Notes: generated from the letters alone by a model not told the origin. DNA of 61,505 nucleotides from an uncultured Bacteroidia bacterium (GCA_902774155.1 CACYHF010000028.1:1-61505); one strand, 5' to 3'; positions 44,657 through 53,771 are shown, counted from the stretch's first letter. Numbers and translations are program-made.

Positions 44657-45856
44657 CTACTCTTTCTGTTTCTCTCGGAATTCATAATAAGCGGTGACGA
44701 GTGGCTTATATCCACAGGCTCTCAGTCTATCATAGGGACAATATGCATAGTTCATCTTGTAGTGGCGTCCAGTTACTATGAATCGTTGATACTGTTGCAT
44801 ATATGTGTCAATAATATGTAATCGTCTGTCCGTTGTAATCAGCGGAAAATACCAGTATTGCCATGACATATCTGCTGAATCTTTCCCGTAGAATTTAGTA
44901 TTAAAAATTCGATTCATTGCTTTCAGTGCCGCGTCTGGAGCAAGACCTTTAGCAAGATACCATCTTCTCAAAGCTCGCGCTTTTCGGCTAATCTTTCCTT
45001 TCACCTTTTCAAGCGAATGAGATGAAACATCTACAGTTTTACCAGAGAATGAAAACCCTAGGAAGTCGAATGAATCCCCTGGACTTATCCATAACTCTTT
45101 ATCGGGATTGACGCTCAACTTCTTCGAATGAAGATATTCTTTAAGATAATATGAATACTCCTTTATTTCTTCCTCAGAATGAGCAAACAGCAAGATATCG
45201 TCCGCATATCTCAGGTAAATGACCTTCCGCTTCCAGAAATAATGATCCAAATCCTTCAAGTAGAAATTTGCCAGAAAATTTGAAATCGGAGTACCGGGCA
45301 TTGCTCCTTTTGCTTCTTTGATTATCTCCCCATGATAGCACACGCGATCATCTTCCAGCAATGTGGCCAGCAACACGAAAAGGTCTTCGTCAATACAATC
45401 TTTGAGTGATGGAAGTAAAAGAGAAGGGCTTATGCTGTTAAAGAAACTTGAGACATCCAGCTTATATCCGTACATTCTGCCAGTATCTCTGGTTCGCGAT
45501 AAAAAACTCACGGCATCTTTAACTCCGATGCCCTTTCTGAAAGAGTATAGATTATTCGAAAACAAGTAATCGTACCTGTACAGGAGGAAAGACAGATACT
45601 TCAAGATAACCATTTCCACATCTGAAAAGGTATATACGGTCCTTTTCTTTCCAGATGAATTTTTGGCGATCAGATGCTTAGACGGGACGGAAAAACAATA
45701 CCGGCCTTCGTAAATACCTTTGCAAATAGGCCTATACGTTTCAGAATCAATGTATTCCTCCCAGAATGCCTTTTCGCGGGGGCTAATGAACTCATTCTCC
45801 ACTTTGCGACGGAGAAAATCTTGCCAAAGGTCTTTGTTTAATAAGTCTTCAAGCAT
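44657..45856 (-). CDS. Reverse transcriptase
   Basis: 399 aa. RT motifs: NLYSFRKGIGVKDAV (about 102-116), YKLDVSSFFNSI with the first Asp (D134), AMPGTPISNFLANFYL, YLRYADDILLF (YADD 217-220) and FLGFSFSGK. There is no maturase or endonuclease domain, no TSQ as in DGR RTs and no retron NAxxH; a VTG occurs late, near residue 370. It fits the broad group of non-intron bacterial RTs (retron, UG/DRT, group II-like). The ATG follows directly on a structured RNA (45858-46005), as in retrons and some DRT systems. Subclass undecided. Confidence 0.85.
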   Translation of the reverse strand: MLEDLLNKDLWQDFLRRKVENEFISPREKAFWEEYIDSETYRPICKGIYEGRYCFSVPSKHLIAKNSSGKKRTVYTFSDVEMVILKYLSFLLYRYDYLFSNNLYSFRKGIGVKDAVSFLSRTRDTGRMYGYKLDVSSFFNSISPSLLLPSLKDCIDEDLFVLLATLLEDDRVCYHGEIIKEAKGAMPGTPISNFLANFYLKDLDHYFWKRKVIYLRYADDILLFAHSEEEIKEYSYYLKEYLHSKKLSVNPDKELWISPGDSFDFLGFSFSGKTVDVSSHSLEKVKGKISRKARALRRWYLAKGLAPDAALKAMNRIFNTKFYGKDSADMSWQYWYFPLITTDRRLHIIDTYMQQYQRFIVTGRHYKMNYAYCPYDRLRACGYKPLVTAYYEFREKQKE

Positions 45857-45857
45857 A

Positions 45858-46005
45858 AAAAAGGGGAGAGTAATTTGAAGCTATGAGCGATGAGCCTTAG
45901 CTCATCGATCAGCTGACAAGACCATATAAAGACAAGTTATCTGCAAAACATAGTAAAGTCAATACTGGGTCCCACTGCAGATGCCTTTCGGCCTCTCCCC
46001 TTTAC
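45858..46005 (-). ncRNA. Structured RNA upstream of the reverse transcriptase (retron/DRT-like)
   Basis: About 148 bases between the FGE-kinase stop and the RT ATG. The ends pair: AAAGGGGAGAG (5' side, minus strand) with CTCTCCCCTTT just before the RT start, like a retron a1/a2 stem. Inside are GCC-GAAA-GGC, a stem ATCTGCA/TGCAGAT and a perfect 8-bp hairpin CGATGAGC-TAAG-GCTCATCG. No ORF or TAnnTTTG promoter is visible in it. RNA character is inferred from pairing. Confidence 0.6.
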
Positions 46006-46018
46006 CGATTAAATAGAA

Positions 46019-47893
46019 TTAATATATAATCTCCTTAAATCCATTAATATCATGAGCCAAACGGAGGCCAAAATACACTTCTGATTCTGACGGTTTATAG
46101 AATAGTTGACATCTGGACAACAAACTATATTTAGCACCCAAATTCACTGCTCCGCCACAAACAATCCTTTGGCTACCCTCCTGTTTTATTGAACCGAGCA
46201 TATTACACTGAGAAGACGTCCATTGCCATAAACATCCAGACATGTCATAAAAGCCCAAAGAATTAGGTTTCAGTGAACACAAATCGTGAAGATGAATACT
46301 GTCGTAATTCCCCACGTCAAGAAGGTTATTACTTCCTGAATACAGATAGGGGTCTTTATGTTTCCCACCCCTTGCCGCATATTCCCATTCGTAAGCGGTA
46401 GGAAGACGGTATGATGTTCCTAACTTCTTGTTTAGCTTATTTATAAAATCTATTGCATCATTCCAAGATATATAGCTTATTGGTAATAATGGTTTTCTCT
46501 CGTCTGAAACTATAATATGATTAGGAACTGAAGATGGTTCTTTTCCCATTACATCTTCCCATAATTTCCATGAAACAAGAGTCTTACCTAACCAAAAGTC
46601 TCCAACCCTAACGTTTTCTATGTAGTCATTATCCATGATTTTTTTACCACCACTATTGAAGGTCCCCCCTTCTACCATAATCATCTCATATGTTCTTTCG
46701 CCGGATTGAGAAGATGCTCGAGAATAATCCTGGAGAATTGCGCCTCCAGGCATATTCTCAAATATGTCATCGGAGATTATGCTTCCGGATCCAGAAGACA
46801 TGATTTGGCTGGAACTAACAAAAGTAGAAGGCGTATTATCTGAGGATTTCTTATCAGAGTCACTAAAGGAGGATGAGTCCACCGTTAGCTGGACCTTTGT
46901 CCCGCAGTTAGGGCAGAACTTAGCCGTAGGTGCAAGCCTCTCTCCACACTCTGGACAGAATTCCGGTCGCCTTACTTGCGGCCTGGTTTGCTTCCTCTCG
47001 GGCAAAAGTCCTAGGAATTCGGCAACTGTTTGAGGCCTCTTCTTCCTGGACTGAAGAGCCTTTTCGATGGCATTAGTGACTGCGCTGGAAATGTTAGCGG
47101 GAAAAGAAAGTGTTTCTCCTTCCATAATCATCTCCATACGCTCACTCGCATCGGGAGGGTTCTGTCCTGTGATGAGATAGTACAATGTAGCGCCAAGAGA
47201 GTATACATCCGTCTCTGGGCTGAAGGTCTGCACACCACCGACCTTCATTAGTTCCAATGGAGCATACCCGGCACTTAGTCCAACCGGTGTTGTGCTAGTT
47301 TGCGAACCTTCCGAATCATATTGTTTGGATGTTCCAAAATCAATCAGAATTGCCTTGTCGTCAGATTTGCGAATAAGTATGTTTGCCGGTTTGAAGTCAA
47401 GGTGCATAATATTGTTGCTATGCACATAGGCAAGAGCTTCTGCTGCTTGATGGATATACTCCAATGCCCGATTTTCGTCAAGGGCACCATCCCTCTTAAC
47501 CTTTTCATAGAGGCTCTCTCCCTCTATATAATCCATCACATAATACGCTGTGCCATTCTCCTCAAAGACATCATGAATGCGGACTATTCCTGGATGGTCA
47601 AGGCGGGCAATTGTCTTCGCCTCTTTGACAAACTTTACCCGATAGCGATCCATAATCTCACCAGCCGCCGAAGTCACAGGACTGACCGCCGTGAGAACGG
47701 TTTCATCATCATCTGAAACCTTGGTCGCCGTACGTTCACCGTATTCTTTCATGAAAAACTCCTTGATGCAAACCTTGCGGCCAAGGTTTGTCTGTTCGGC
47801 CAAATATGTTATTCCAAATCCGCCCTGTCCGAGGACTTTCTCAATTATATATTTTCCGCCCTGAAGAAGGGAACCTGCCTGTAACTCGCTCAT
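46019..47893 (-). CDS. Ser/Thr kinase with zinc ribbon and FGE/SUMF1-like domain
   Basis: 624 aa. Kinase residues 14-300: GQGGFG loop, Lys 44 (CIKEFF), HLDFKPAN (164-171), DFGTSK. A 25-residue insert (about 54-80) with DETVLT lies between Lys 44 and the C-helix. Then a zinc ribbon FCPECGERL...FCPNCGTK, a Ser/Thr-rich linker without clear membrane helix, and from about 400 an FGE/SUMF1-like (C-type lectin fold) domain: MVEGGTFNSGG, SYRLPTAYEWEYAARGG, GFYDMSGCLWQWTSS, FGLRLA. N-terminus nearly equal to the kinases at 48383 and 51806. Probably a sensor or adaptor kinase of the secretion-like cluster. Confidence 0.87.
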   Translation of the reverse strand: MSELQAGSLLQGGKYIIEKVLGQGGFGITYLAEQTNLGRKVCIKEFFMKEYGERTATKVSDDDETVLTAVSPVTSAAGEIMDRYRVKFVKEAKTIARLDHPGIVRIHDVFEENGTAYYVMDYIEGESLYEKVKRDGALDENRALEYIHQAAEALAYVHSNNIMHLDFKPANILIRKSDDKAILIDFGTSKQYDSEGSQTSTTPVGLSAGYAPLELMKVGGVQTFSPETDVYSLGATLYYLITGQNPPDASERMEMIMEGETLSFPANISSAVTNAIEKALQSRKKRPQTVAEFLGLLPERKQTRPQVRRPEFCPECGERLAPTAKFCPNCGTKVQLTVDSSSFSDSDKKSSDNTPSTFVSSSQIMSSGSGSIISDDIFENMPGGAILQDYSRASSQSGERTYEMIMVEGGTFNSGGKKIMDNDYIENVRVGDFWLGKTLVSWKLWEDVMGKEPSSVPNHIIVSDERKPLLPISYISWNDAIDFINKLNKKLGTSYRLPTAYEWEYAARGGKHKDPYLYSGSNNLLDVGNYDSIHLHDLCSLKPNSLGFYDMSGCLWQWTSSQCNMLGSIKQEGSQRIVCGGAVNLGAKYSLLSRCQLFYKPSESEVYFGLRLAHDINGFKEIIY

Positions 47894-47907
47894 ATAAAAC
47901 CATTTAT

Positions 47908-48360
47908 TTAATATCTTTCGTGTCTTGAATAAAACGCATCAATCTCAGCATTAACTCTGTTCCTAAATTCAACGGGTCTCTTAACAAAATCGAAATGGGA
48001 TGTCGCGCCGCCGGTTGTAACAACTAGTGTCCCAAAGCCAAGAATCCGCCCAAAGATGCCCTGATTCACAGATATTCCCTCACACTTGGCAAGAAGAATC
48101 TCCACTGTTTTCCTAGAGATGATGCCTTGTCTAAGGACAACACGTTTATTCGTCAACATAAATTCAGACCCGAGCCTGCGAAGAATCGCTTTACCAAGCG
48201 AATACAGAGCTAAAACGATGAATACCCAAGTGATTCCGGTAGCCTCAAAAACAAAACCTAACACCAACCATAGGACAGTAGGCATATAAATAATCCAGTG
48301 GAGCGAAGCTTTATATCTCACCACTTCGTTTGGGAGAAGGTTTCTTCTTGTATAGCTCAT
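47908..48360 (-). CDS. Two-helix PH-domain membrane protein (bPH2/DUF304-like), copy 1
   Basis: 150 aa. Two adjacent hydrophobic segments (WIIYMPTVLWLVLGFVFEA and GITWVFIVLALYSLG), then a PH-like domain (GSEFMLTNKRVVLRQGII). The C-terminal ~90 residues are almost identical to those of the copy at 50221. Start at MSYTRRN. Such proteins anchor signalling complexes at the inner membrane. It lies directly between two kinase genes. Confidence 0.78.
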   Translation of the reverse strand: MSYTRRNLLPNEVVRYKASLHWIIYMPTVLWLVLGFVFEATGITWVFIVLALYSLGKAILRRLGSEFMLTNKRVVLRQGIISRKTVEILLAKCEGISVNQGIFGRILGFGTLVVTTGGATSHFDFVKRPVEFRNRVNAEIDAFYSRHERY

Positions 48361-48382
48361 TATATACAACAACTAATGATCA

Positions 48383-50206
48383 CTACTCTATGACAGGGCG
48401 GATCACACAACCAAGGTATTGAGCAAAACTGGAAATATCAGCATTGTAGCCTAGAACAGATGCGTGCTTTGGCTCATAAAATATCAGACAATACTCAAAA
48501 CTGTCATCAAATCGAGTGTCTGACCAATAACAGCCAAAACTCCCTAGATTTGTGAGGTCAAAATGAGATTTAAAACCTGCAGCGGGGAGAAAAATGCTAT
48601 TCTTGTTTGTGCCAATACATTCAATTCCAGGCATTCCAGATTTCGTGGTCCATCTAACCTCACATTTATCCAGCAATTCCTGAAATTCCTCTTTTGAAGG
48701 CACTCTCCATTCTCCACCCCAATGATGATTAGCGACATCGCCGAGAAAAAGATCGACGACATGGTTTTCCTCAGAGTACTCATTTTTGGGGAGAGGCTCA
48801 TACCATGATAAATAATCACCAACTTCCTCTGGAGAATTAGCACCAAGATTACAAGTCGCCCATTTGACGCTTAGCCCCAAATCTACCCACTCGTGAACTA
48901 CATCAGAATGCAAGTTTGCAATAGAGGAATCGTTATTTACTGAGCCTTTTGGTCTGGCAATAAAAAATACAATACCTAGAACACAAACGGCAGCAATGCC
49001 ACCAATAATCCATGCGGAAATTTTCTTCTTTTGTATTCTCTCCTTTTCCGTATTTTCAGCGGCTTCTTTCCTTGCCTTTTCTTCTGCTAGTCGTTTCTGC
49101 TCATCCATGGATTTCCTTTTAACCTCTTCTTCCGCGACTCGCTTTCTCTCCGCTTCTTCCTTCTCTTGCTCTAAACGCAGTTCTTCTTGACGCTTGGCCT
49201 CTACTTCTGCAGCAGCTTTTCTTTCGGCATCCAGACGCTCTTTTTCTTGGTCAGTATTCAGGAGGCCTAAGAAGCCACTGACGGTCTGTATTCTCTTCTT
49301 ACGGGCCTGCATAGACTGTTCTATCACATTTGCTGTTGTGACAGAGAGCGCCTCTGGAAGTTCGAACTTTTCACCATCCATTAGCATCTCCATTCGCTCG
49401 CTAGCGCTCGGGGGATTATTCCCAGTAACCAGGTAATAGAGCGTTGCTCCGAGGGAGTATACGTCAGTCTCGGGACTAAAAGTCTGCACGCCGCCCGGGT
49501 TGTTCATCTCGATCGGGGCATAACCAATGCTTAGGCCAACGGGCGTCATGCTGGTCTGTGTACCTTCTGAATCGTACTGTTTAGCAGTACCAAAGTCAAT
49601 CAGGATAGCCTTATCATCAGATTTGCGGACAATGATATTCGCCGGCTTCACGTCAAGGTGCATAATGTTATGTCCGTGAACATATGAGAGGGCATCTGCA
49701 ACCTGACGGATGTATCCAAGCGCACGCTCTTCTGGCAGTGCACCTTCCCGCTTCACGAGATCATTGAGATTCTCCCCTTCAATGAAGTCCATTACATAAT
49801 ACGCCGTCCCGTTCTCCTCGAAGACATCATGGATACGGACAATCCCGGGGTGATCCAGGCGGGCAATCGTTCGTGCTTCCTTGACAAACTTCTCCCGGTA
49901 ACGCCCCATGATAGCGGCAGCAGTGGAGGTTACAGCGCTTACACCCGTGAGGACGGTAGCATCATTATCTTTCGGTGTCTGCCCTGAAGGGTGTCCTCCA
50001 CCCGTTAGGACTGTCTCTTGGGAGTCTTCTTCTGGTGCTGCAGTTCGTTCACCATACTCCTTCATGAAGAACTCCTTGATGCAAACCTTGCGGCCAAGGT
50101 TAGTCTGCTCAGCAAGATAGGTAATGCCGAAACCGCCTTGTCCGAGGGACTTCTCAATCTTGTATTTCCCGCCCTGAAGAAGGGAACCTGTCTGTAACTC
50201 ACTCAT
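48383..50206 (-). CDS. Transmembrane Ser/Thr kinase with FISUMP-like domain
   Basis: 607 aa. Kinase domain as in 46019 (GQGGFG, CIKEFF, HLDVKPANII, DFGTAK), with an insert containing QETVLTG and DATVLTG. Then a long charged Glu/Lys/Arg coiled coil (about 320-405), one membrane helix (WIIGGIAAVCVLGIVFFIA) and an outer part with the fibrobacter major-paralogous (FISUMP) pattern WVDLGLSVKWATCNLGA and WRVPSKEEFQELL. A receptor-type kinase sensing an extracytoplasmic signal is inferred. Confidence 0.88.
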   Translation of the reverse strand: MSELQTGSLLQGGKYKIEKSLGQGGFGITYLAEQTNLGRKVCIKEFFMKEYGERTAAPEEDSQETVLTGGGHPSGQTPKDNDATVLTGVSAVTSTAAAIMGRYREKFVKEARTIARLDHPGIVRIHDVFEENGTAYYVMDFIEGENLNDLVKREGALPEERALGYIRQVADALSYVHGHNIMHLDVKPANIIVRKSDDKAILIDFGTAKQYDSEGTQTSMTPVGLSIGYAPIEMNNPGGVQTFSPETDVYSLGATLYYLVTGNNPPSASERMEMLMDGEKFELPEALSVTTANVIEQSMQARKKRIQTVSGFLGLLNTDQEKERLDAERKAAAEVEAKRQEELRLEQEKEEAERKRVAEEEVKRKSMDEQKRLAEEKARKEAAENTEKERIQKKKISAWIIGGIAAVCVLGIVFFIARPKGSVNNDSSIANLHSDVVHEWVDLGLSVKWATCNLGANSPEEVGDYLSWYEPLPKNEYSEENHVVDLFLGDVANHHWGGEWRVPSKEEFQELLDKCEVRWTTKSGMPGIECIGTNKNSIFLPAAGFKSHFDLTNLGSFGCYWSDTRFDDSFEYCLIFYEPKHASVLGYNADISSFAQYLGCVIRPVIE

Positions 50207-50220
50207 ATAAAACTATTTAT

Positions 50221-50673
50221 TTAATATCTTTCGTGTCTTGAATAAAACGCATCAATCTCAGCATTAACCCTGTTTCTAAATTCAACGGGTCTCTTTACAA
50301 AATCGAAATGGGATGTCGCGCCACCGGTTGTAACCACCAGTGTCCCAAAGCCAAGAATCCGCCCAAAGATGCCCTGATTCACAGATATTCCTTCACACTT
50401 GGCAAGAAGAACTTCAACTGTCTTCCTGGAAATAATACCTTGCCTTAATACCACTCGTTTATTTGTCAGCATAAACTCAGATCCGAGTCTGCGTAATAAT
50501 GCCCGACCAAAGGAGACAAAAGCCACTACGATAAAGATCCAGGCAACGCCGGAACTCTCAAGGATATATGCTAGCACCAGCCATAATATGATCGGCATGA
50601 AGAGTATCCAATGAAGAGTGGCTTTGTATCTAACCACTTCATTAGGAAGAAGATTTCTTTTCGTGTAACTCAT
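50221..50673 (-). CDS. Two-helix PH-domain membrane protein, copy 2
   Basis: 150 aa, near-duplicate of the protein at 47908-48360; even the 3' DNA and the spacer to the downstream kinase are almost the same. Two hydrophobic segments (WILFMPIILWLVLAYILE, GVAWIFIVVAFVSFG) then the PH-like domain. The N-terminal halves have diverged while the C-terminal halves stay identical, pointing to recent duplication or gene conversion. Confidence 0.78.
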   Translation of the reverse strand: MSYTKRNLLPNEVVRYKATLHWILFMPIILWLVLAYILESSGVAWIFIVVAFVSFGRALLRRLGSEFMLTNKRVVLRQGIISRKTVEVLLAKCEGISVNQGIFGRILGFGTLVVTTGGATSHFDFVKRPVEFRNRVNAEIDAFYSRHERY

Positions 50674-50746
50674 ATGCAATCCACTAACAAATAGCGACCT
50701 AAGTGTATGCTAGATTATTGTGTACTCGTCCTTATTTTAAAGCTAT

Positions 50747-51346
50747 CTAATTGTTTGTCTGGGACTTCGAAAAAACTCTTTCAACCCTAATTACTTGAAT
50801 ATTCTCCTCAGTAAGGACTACTTCAAATTCAAATGTCCCTTGAAAAAAACACTTGACTTCTTTTTTTTTGCAGAGTGCGGTTAATAACATTCCCTCACTC
50901 TTGCAAAATGCAATGGCCTTTTCTTTGTTAGTAGACCAGCATATACCAGGATGCTGAAGGTCAACATAATCAGAAGCAAGCCCTCGATAAATAACCATTG
51001 TTTCAGGTAGACGATCAAGCCATCGCTTTCGCTCTATTATTGTAAAATGATCAAGAATCGGAGGGTCCATAGTATTAATAATAGATATAATATCATCTCT
51101 CAAGTACTTGTATGGTAAAAATCGCTCATGAAGAATGATATAGAAATAACGCAGCTCATCTATGGTGAGTAGATGAGATTCAAATGATTCCTTGAACAAC
51201 TTTTCCATACATCCCTCTACGTACCCATCACTATATTTACCATCACAGCACAAAATATTCGAAATCAAAGTGCATATATCATTATTATCCCGGCGCTCCT
51301 TCTCAATTAAAGAGGAGAATTCAGAAAATGAGATCGTTTTTCTCAT
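50747..51346 (-). CDS. ADP-ribosyltransferase-like protein, tentative
   Basis: 199 aa. No named family recognised. The C-terminal half has VIYRGLASDYVDL (residues 118-130), GICWSTNKEKAIAFC (134-148) and FEFEVVLTEENI, an order that recalls the R, STS-like and Glu motifs of ADP-ribosyltransferase folds. The N-terminal ~100 residues are helical with several cysteines. No signal or WXG motif. It could be a toxin, effector or modifier for the kinase cluster; catalytic residues are not certain. Confidence 0.45.
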   Translation of the reverse strand: MRKTISFSEFSSLIEKERRDNNDICTLISNILCCDGKYSDGYVEGCMEKLFKESFESHLLTIDELRYFYIILHERFLPYKYLRDDIISIINTMDPPILDHFTIIERKRWLDRLPETMVIYRGLASDYVDLQHPGICWSTNKEKAIAFCKSEGMLLTALCKKKEVKCFFQGTFEFEVVLTEENIQVIRVERVFSKSQTNN

Positions 51347-51458
51347 CCAAAGCAGATTTAATCTCTTCTAAATCAATAAAATAATTGAATATCAACATCC
51401 CGCGTGTGTTACTAAATACTACTATGATTAAGACGATTAACCGACAAATAACCTATAG

Positions 51459-51695
51459 TCATTCATTCTGTTCGTCATCATCTTCTTCCAGATATTCTAA
51501 CTCTTTAGCATACTCTGTGGATGATTTCTGATACTCTTTATAATACTGTTCCTCCAACTTCTTTTCAGAATCGTTTGGTACCATTTGCGCACAGTACTTT
51601 TTGTAGTCCTCAAGGTAGTTTAATTGAGTCTTCGGCTTCCTCTTAATCTGCCCTTTCATTGCATCAAGATGCTGGAAGATATCTTTGTCGTTCAT
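51459..51695 (-). CDS. Small charged protein of unknown function
   Basis: 78 aa from MNDKDIFQHL. Helical, rich in Lys, Glu and Tyr, with a very acidic end (YLEEDDDEQNE). No family recognised. An acidic small protein just upstream, in transcription order, of the ADP-ribosyltransferase-like gene could be its partner or inhibitor; this rests on position only. Confidence 0.5.
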   Translation of the reverse strand: MNDKDIFQHLDAMKGQIKRKPKTQLNYLEDYKKYCAQMVPNDSEKKLEEQYYKEYQKSSTEYAKELEYLEEDDDEQNE

Positions 51696-51805
51696 GATTA
51701 TTGATTTAATAATTATTATAACCCCCAAACTTTTGCAGATAGCTCTTCAAAAGGTATGAACTATCACGTGACTGGATATCAAATATTTTAGATAAGACTA
51801 ATCCA

Positions 51806-53755
51806 TTATTCTATGACCGGACGTACAGATAGTCCATTGTAGCGGCGGTAGTTGTCATCCGTATTGAGACCTGCCCAATCAAAAGCAAGGTACATTGCGT
51901 ACTCAGGATCATCTTTATAGAGGGACGAAGTCCAATAGTCACCATTCGTCCCTTTACGGATGACTGAAGTACCATCCCAGCCGCCAGAGGCAGGTAGGAA
52001 AATACTCTCCCCGTTCGGACCAGTGACTGTATACCCTGCTTGCCCACCTCGGTTTGTCCAGGTCCACGTGCACTCTGACTTAAGCTCTTTCATTTCTTCA
52101 ATTGTAGGCATTCTCCAATGACCTCCCCAAATAGCTCTGGCAGCATCATCCGAGAAATCTAACTTGGTCCTATTATCAATAAATCCACGACCACTATGAT
52201 TGTTATACTTTGAAAAGGTTGAACCGTAGGAATCATTACAATACGTGTAGGTTAACCAACTACAGTCATTCTTTAATATGGTTTCTCCCCATGCAAAATA
52301 TCCTCCACATTCTTCAGGGGACCCGGCCCCCACATTGCAAGTGGCCCATTTGACACTAAGACCTAAATTCACCCATTCATGACCATTCTCTGTACCTTTA
52401 TATCCAAGTAATTCTGCAGCGCTCATTTCAGAAGGACCATCGCCGGAGTAATACCCATCTGAATAGCTTGAATTACTAATGTTGGGGATTAGAATCACGG
52501 CACCAATAATTGCGGCGAGGCCGATTAGCACCCACTTAATCGTTTTATTTTTCTGCGCTTCTTTTTCAGCGATACGTTTCTTCTCGGCTTCAGCTTTCTC
52601 TTGCTCCTTCCGTAATGCCTCCTGACGCTTGGCTTCAGCTTCTTCTCTCGCTTTCTCCTCCGCAATGCGTTTCTTCTCCGCATCTTCTTTTTCTCGCTCT
52701 AAGCGCAGATTATCCTGACGCTTAGCCTCGGCTTCTTTCGCCGCTTTCTCCTCTGCTTCGAGACGTTTCTTCTCACCATCAGAATTAAGAAGTTCCAGGA
52801 AACCATCCACATTCTGGATTCTTTTCTTCCGGGCCTGCATGGACTGCTCTATCACATTTGCCGTCGTGGCAGAAAGTGTCTCCGGGAGCTTAAACTTCTC
52901 GCCGTCCATTATCATTTCCATCCTTTCACTAGCATCCGGCGGGTTCTGTCCAGTTACGAGATAGTACAAAGTGGCACCGAGAGAGTAAACATCCGTCTCC
53001 GGGCTGAACGTCTGAACGCCGCCCGGCTTGGTCATTTCTATCGGGGCATAGCCGGCACTCAATCCAATCGGTGTTGTGCTTGTCTGCGAACCCTCCGAGT
53101 CATATTGCTTCGCAGTGCCGAAGTCAATCAAGATAGCTTTGTCATCAGACTTGCGGACAAGAATATTCGCGGGCTTAACATCAAGATGCATGATGTTATG
53201 GCCGTGGACAAAAGAAAGAGCATCAGCCACCTGCCGGATGTAGCCAAGAGCCGTCTCTTCTGGCAGTGCACCTTCCCGCTTAACCTTGTCATTCAGGTTC
53301 TCACCCTCAATGAAGTCCATCACATAGTATGCTGTGCCATTCTCTTCGAATACGTCGTGGATACGAACGATGCCCGGATGGTCGAGCTTTGCAATGGTGC
53401 GTGCCTCCTTCAGGAACTTCTCCTTGTAACGCTCCATGATTGCCGCCGCCGTGGAAGTAATTCCACTCACGCCGGTGAGGACCGTTGCATCATTCTCGGG
53501 GCTGGACTTAGGGCCAGTTGCCGCAGCGTTACCCGCCAGAACGGTTGAGTCGTCTGCCATGACAGTTGCATCACTGTCGGCAGCCGGCGCAGCGGTCCGC
53601 TCCCCGTACTCTTTCATGAAGAACTCCTTGATGCAGACTTTTCGTCCCAGGTTCGTCTGCTCGGCCAAGTAGGTGATCCCAAAGCCGCCCTGGCCAAGAG
53701 TTTTCAAAATTATGTACTTCCCATCCTGAAGAAGGGCATTTGCTAGTAATTCCAT
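51806..53755 (-). CDS. Transmembrane Ser/Thr kinase with FISUMP domain
   Basis: 649 aa. Kinase motifs GQGGFG, CIKEFF, HLDVKPANIL, DFGTAK. The insert after the Lys is the longest of the three (about 55-95) and repeats DATVMADD, DSTVLAG and DATVLTG. Then an Ala/Glu/Lys/Arg coiled coil (about 330-420), a membrane helix (WVLIGLAAIIGAVILIP) and a full FISUMP domain (EWVNLGLSVKWATCNVGA, GGYFAWGET, GGHWRMPTIEEM, DYWTSS, LSVRPV). First kinase of the cluster, 16 bases after the phosphatase. Likely an envelope-spanning receptor. Confidence 0.9.
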   Translation of the reverse strand: MELLANALLQDGKYIILKTLGQGGFGITYLAEQTNLGRKVCIKEFFMKEYGERTAAPAADSDATVMADDSTVLAGNAAATGPKSSPENDATVLTGVSGITSTAAAIMERYKEKFLKEARTIAKLDHPGIVRIHDVFEENGTAYYVMDFIEGENLNDKVKREGALPEETALGYIRQVADALSFVHGHNIMHLDVKPANILVRKSDDKAILIDFGTAKQYDSEGSQTSTTPIGLSAGYAPIEMTKPGGVQTFSPETDVYSLGATLYYLVTGQNPPDASERMEMIMDGEKFKLPETLSATTANVIEQSMQARKKRIQNVDGFLELLNSDGEKKRLEAEEKAAKEAEAKRQDNLRLEREKEDAEKKRIAEEKAREEAEAKRQEALRKEQEKAEAEKKRIAEKEAQKNKTIKWVLIGLAAIIGAVILIPNISNSSYSDGYYSGDGPSEMSAAELLGYKGTENGHEWVNLGLSVKWATCNVGAGSPEECGGYFAWGETILKNDCSWLTYTYCNDSYGSTFSKYNNHSGRGFIDNRTKLDFSDDAARAIWGGHWRMPTIEEMKELKSECTWTWTNRGGQAGYTVTGPNGESIFLPASGGWDGTSVIRKGTNGDYWTSSLYKDDPEYAMYLAFDWAGLNTDDNYRRYNGLSVRPVIE

Positions 53756-53771
53756 AATTAATGATTATCTA

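Noticed and set aside
44657-47893. A diversity-generating retroelement: RT beside an FGE/C-type-lectin-fold protein
   Set aside because: FGE-like domains are classic DGR targets, but I found no template repeat resembling the 3' end of the kinase gene in the RNA gap or downstream of the RT, and the RT has GTPISNF where DGR RTs have a TSQ motif. A full local-repeat search would be decisive.
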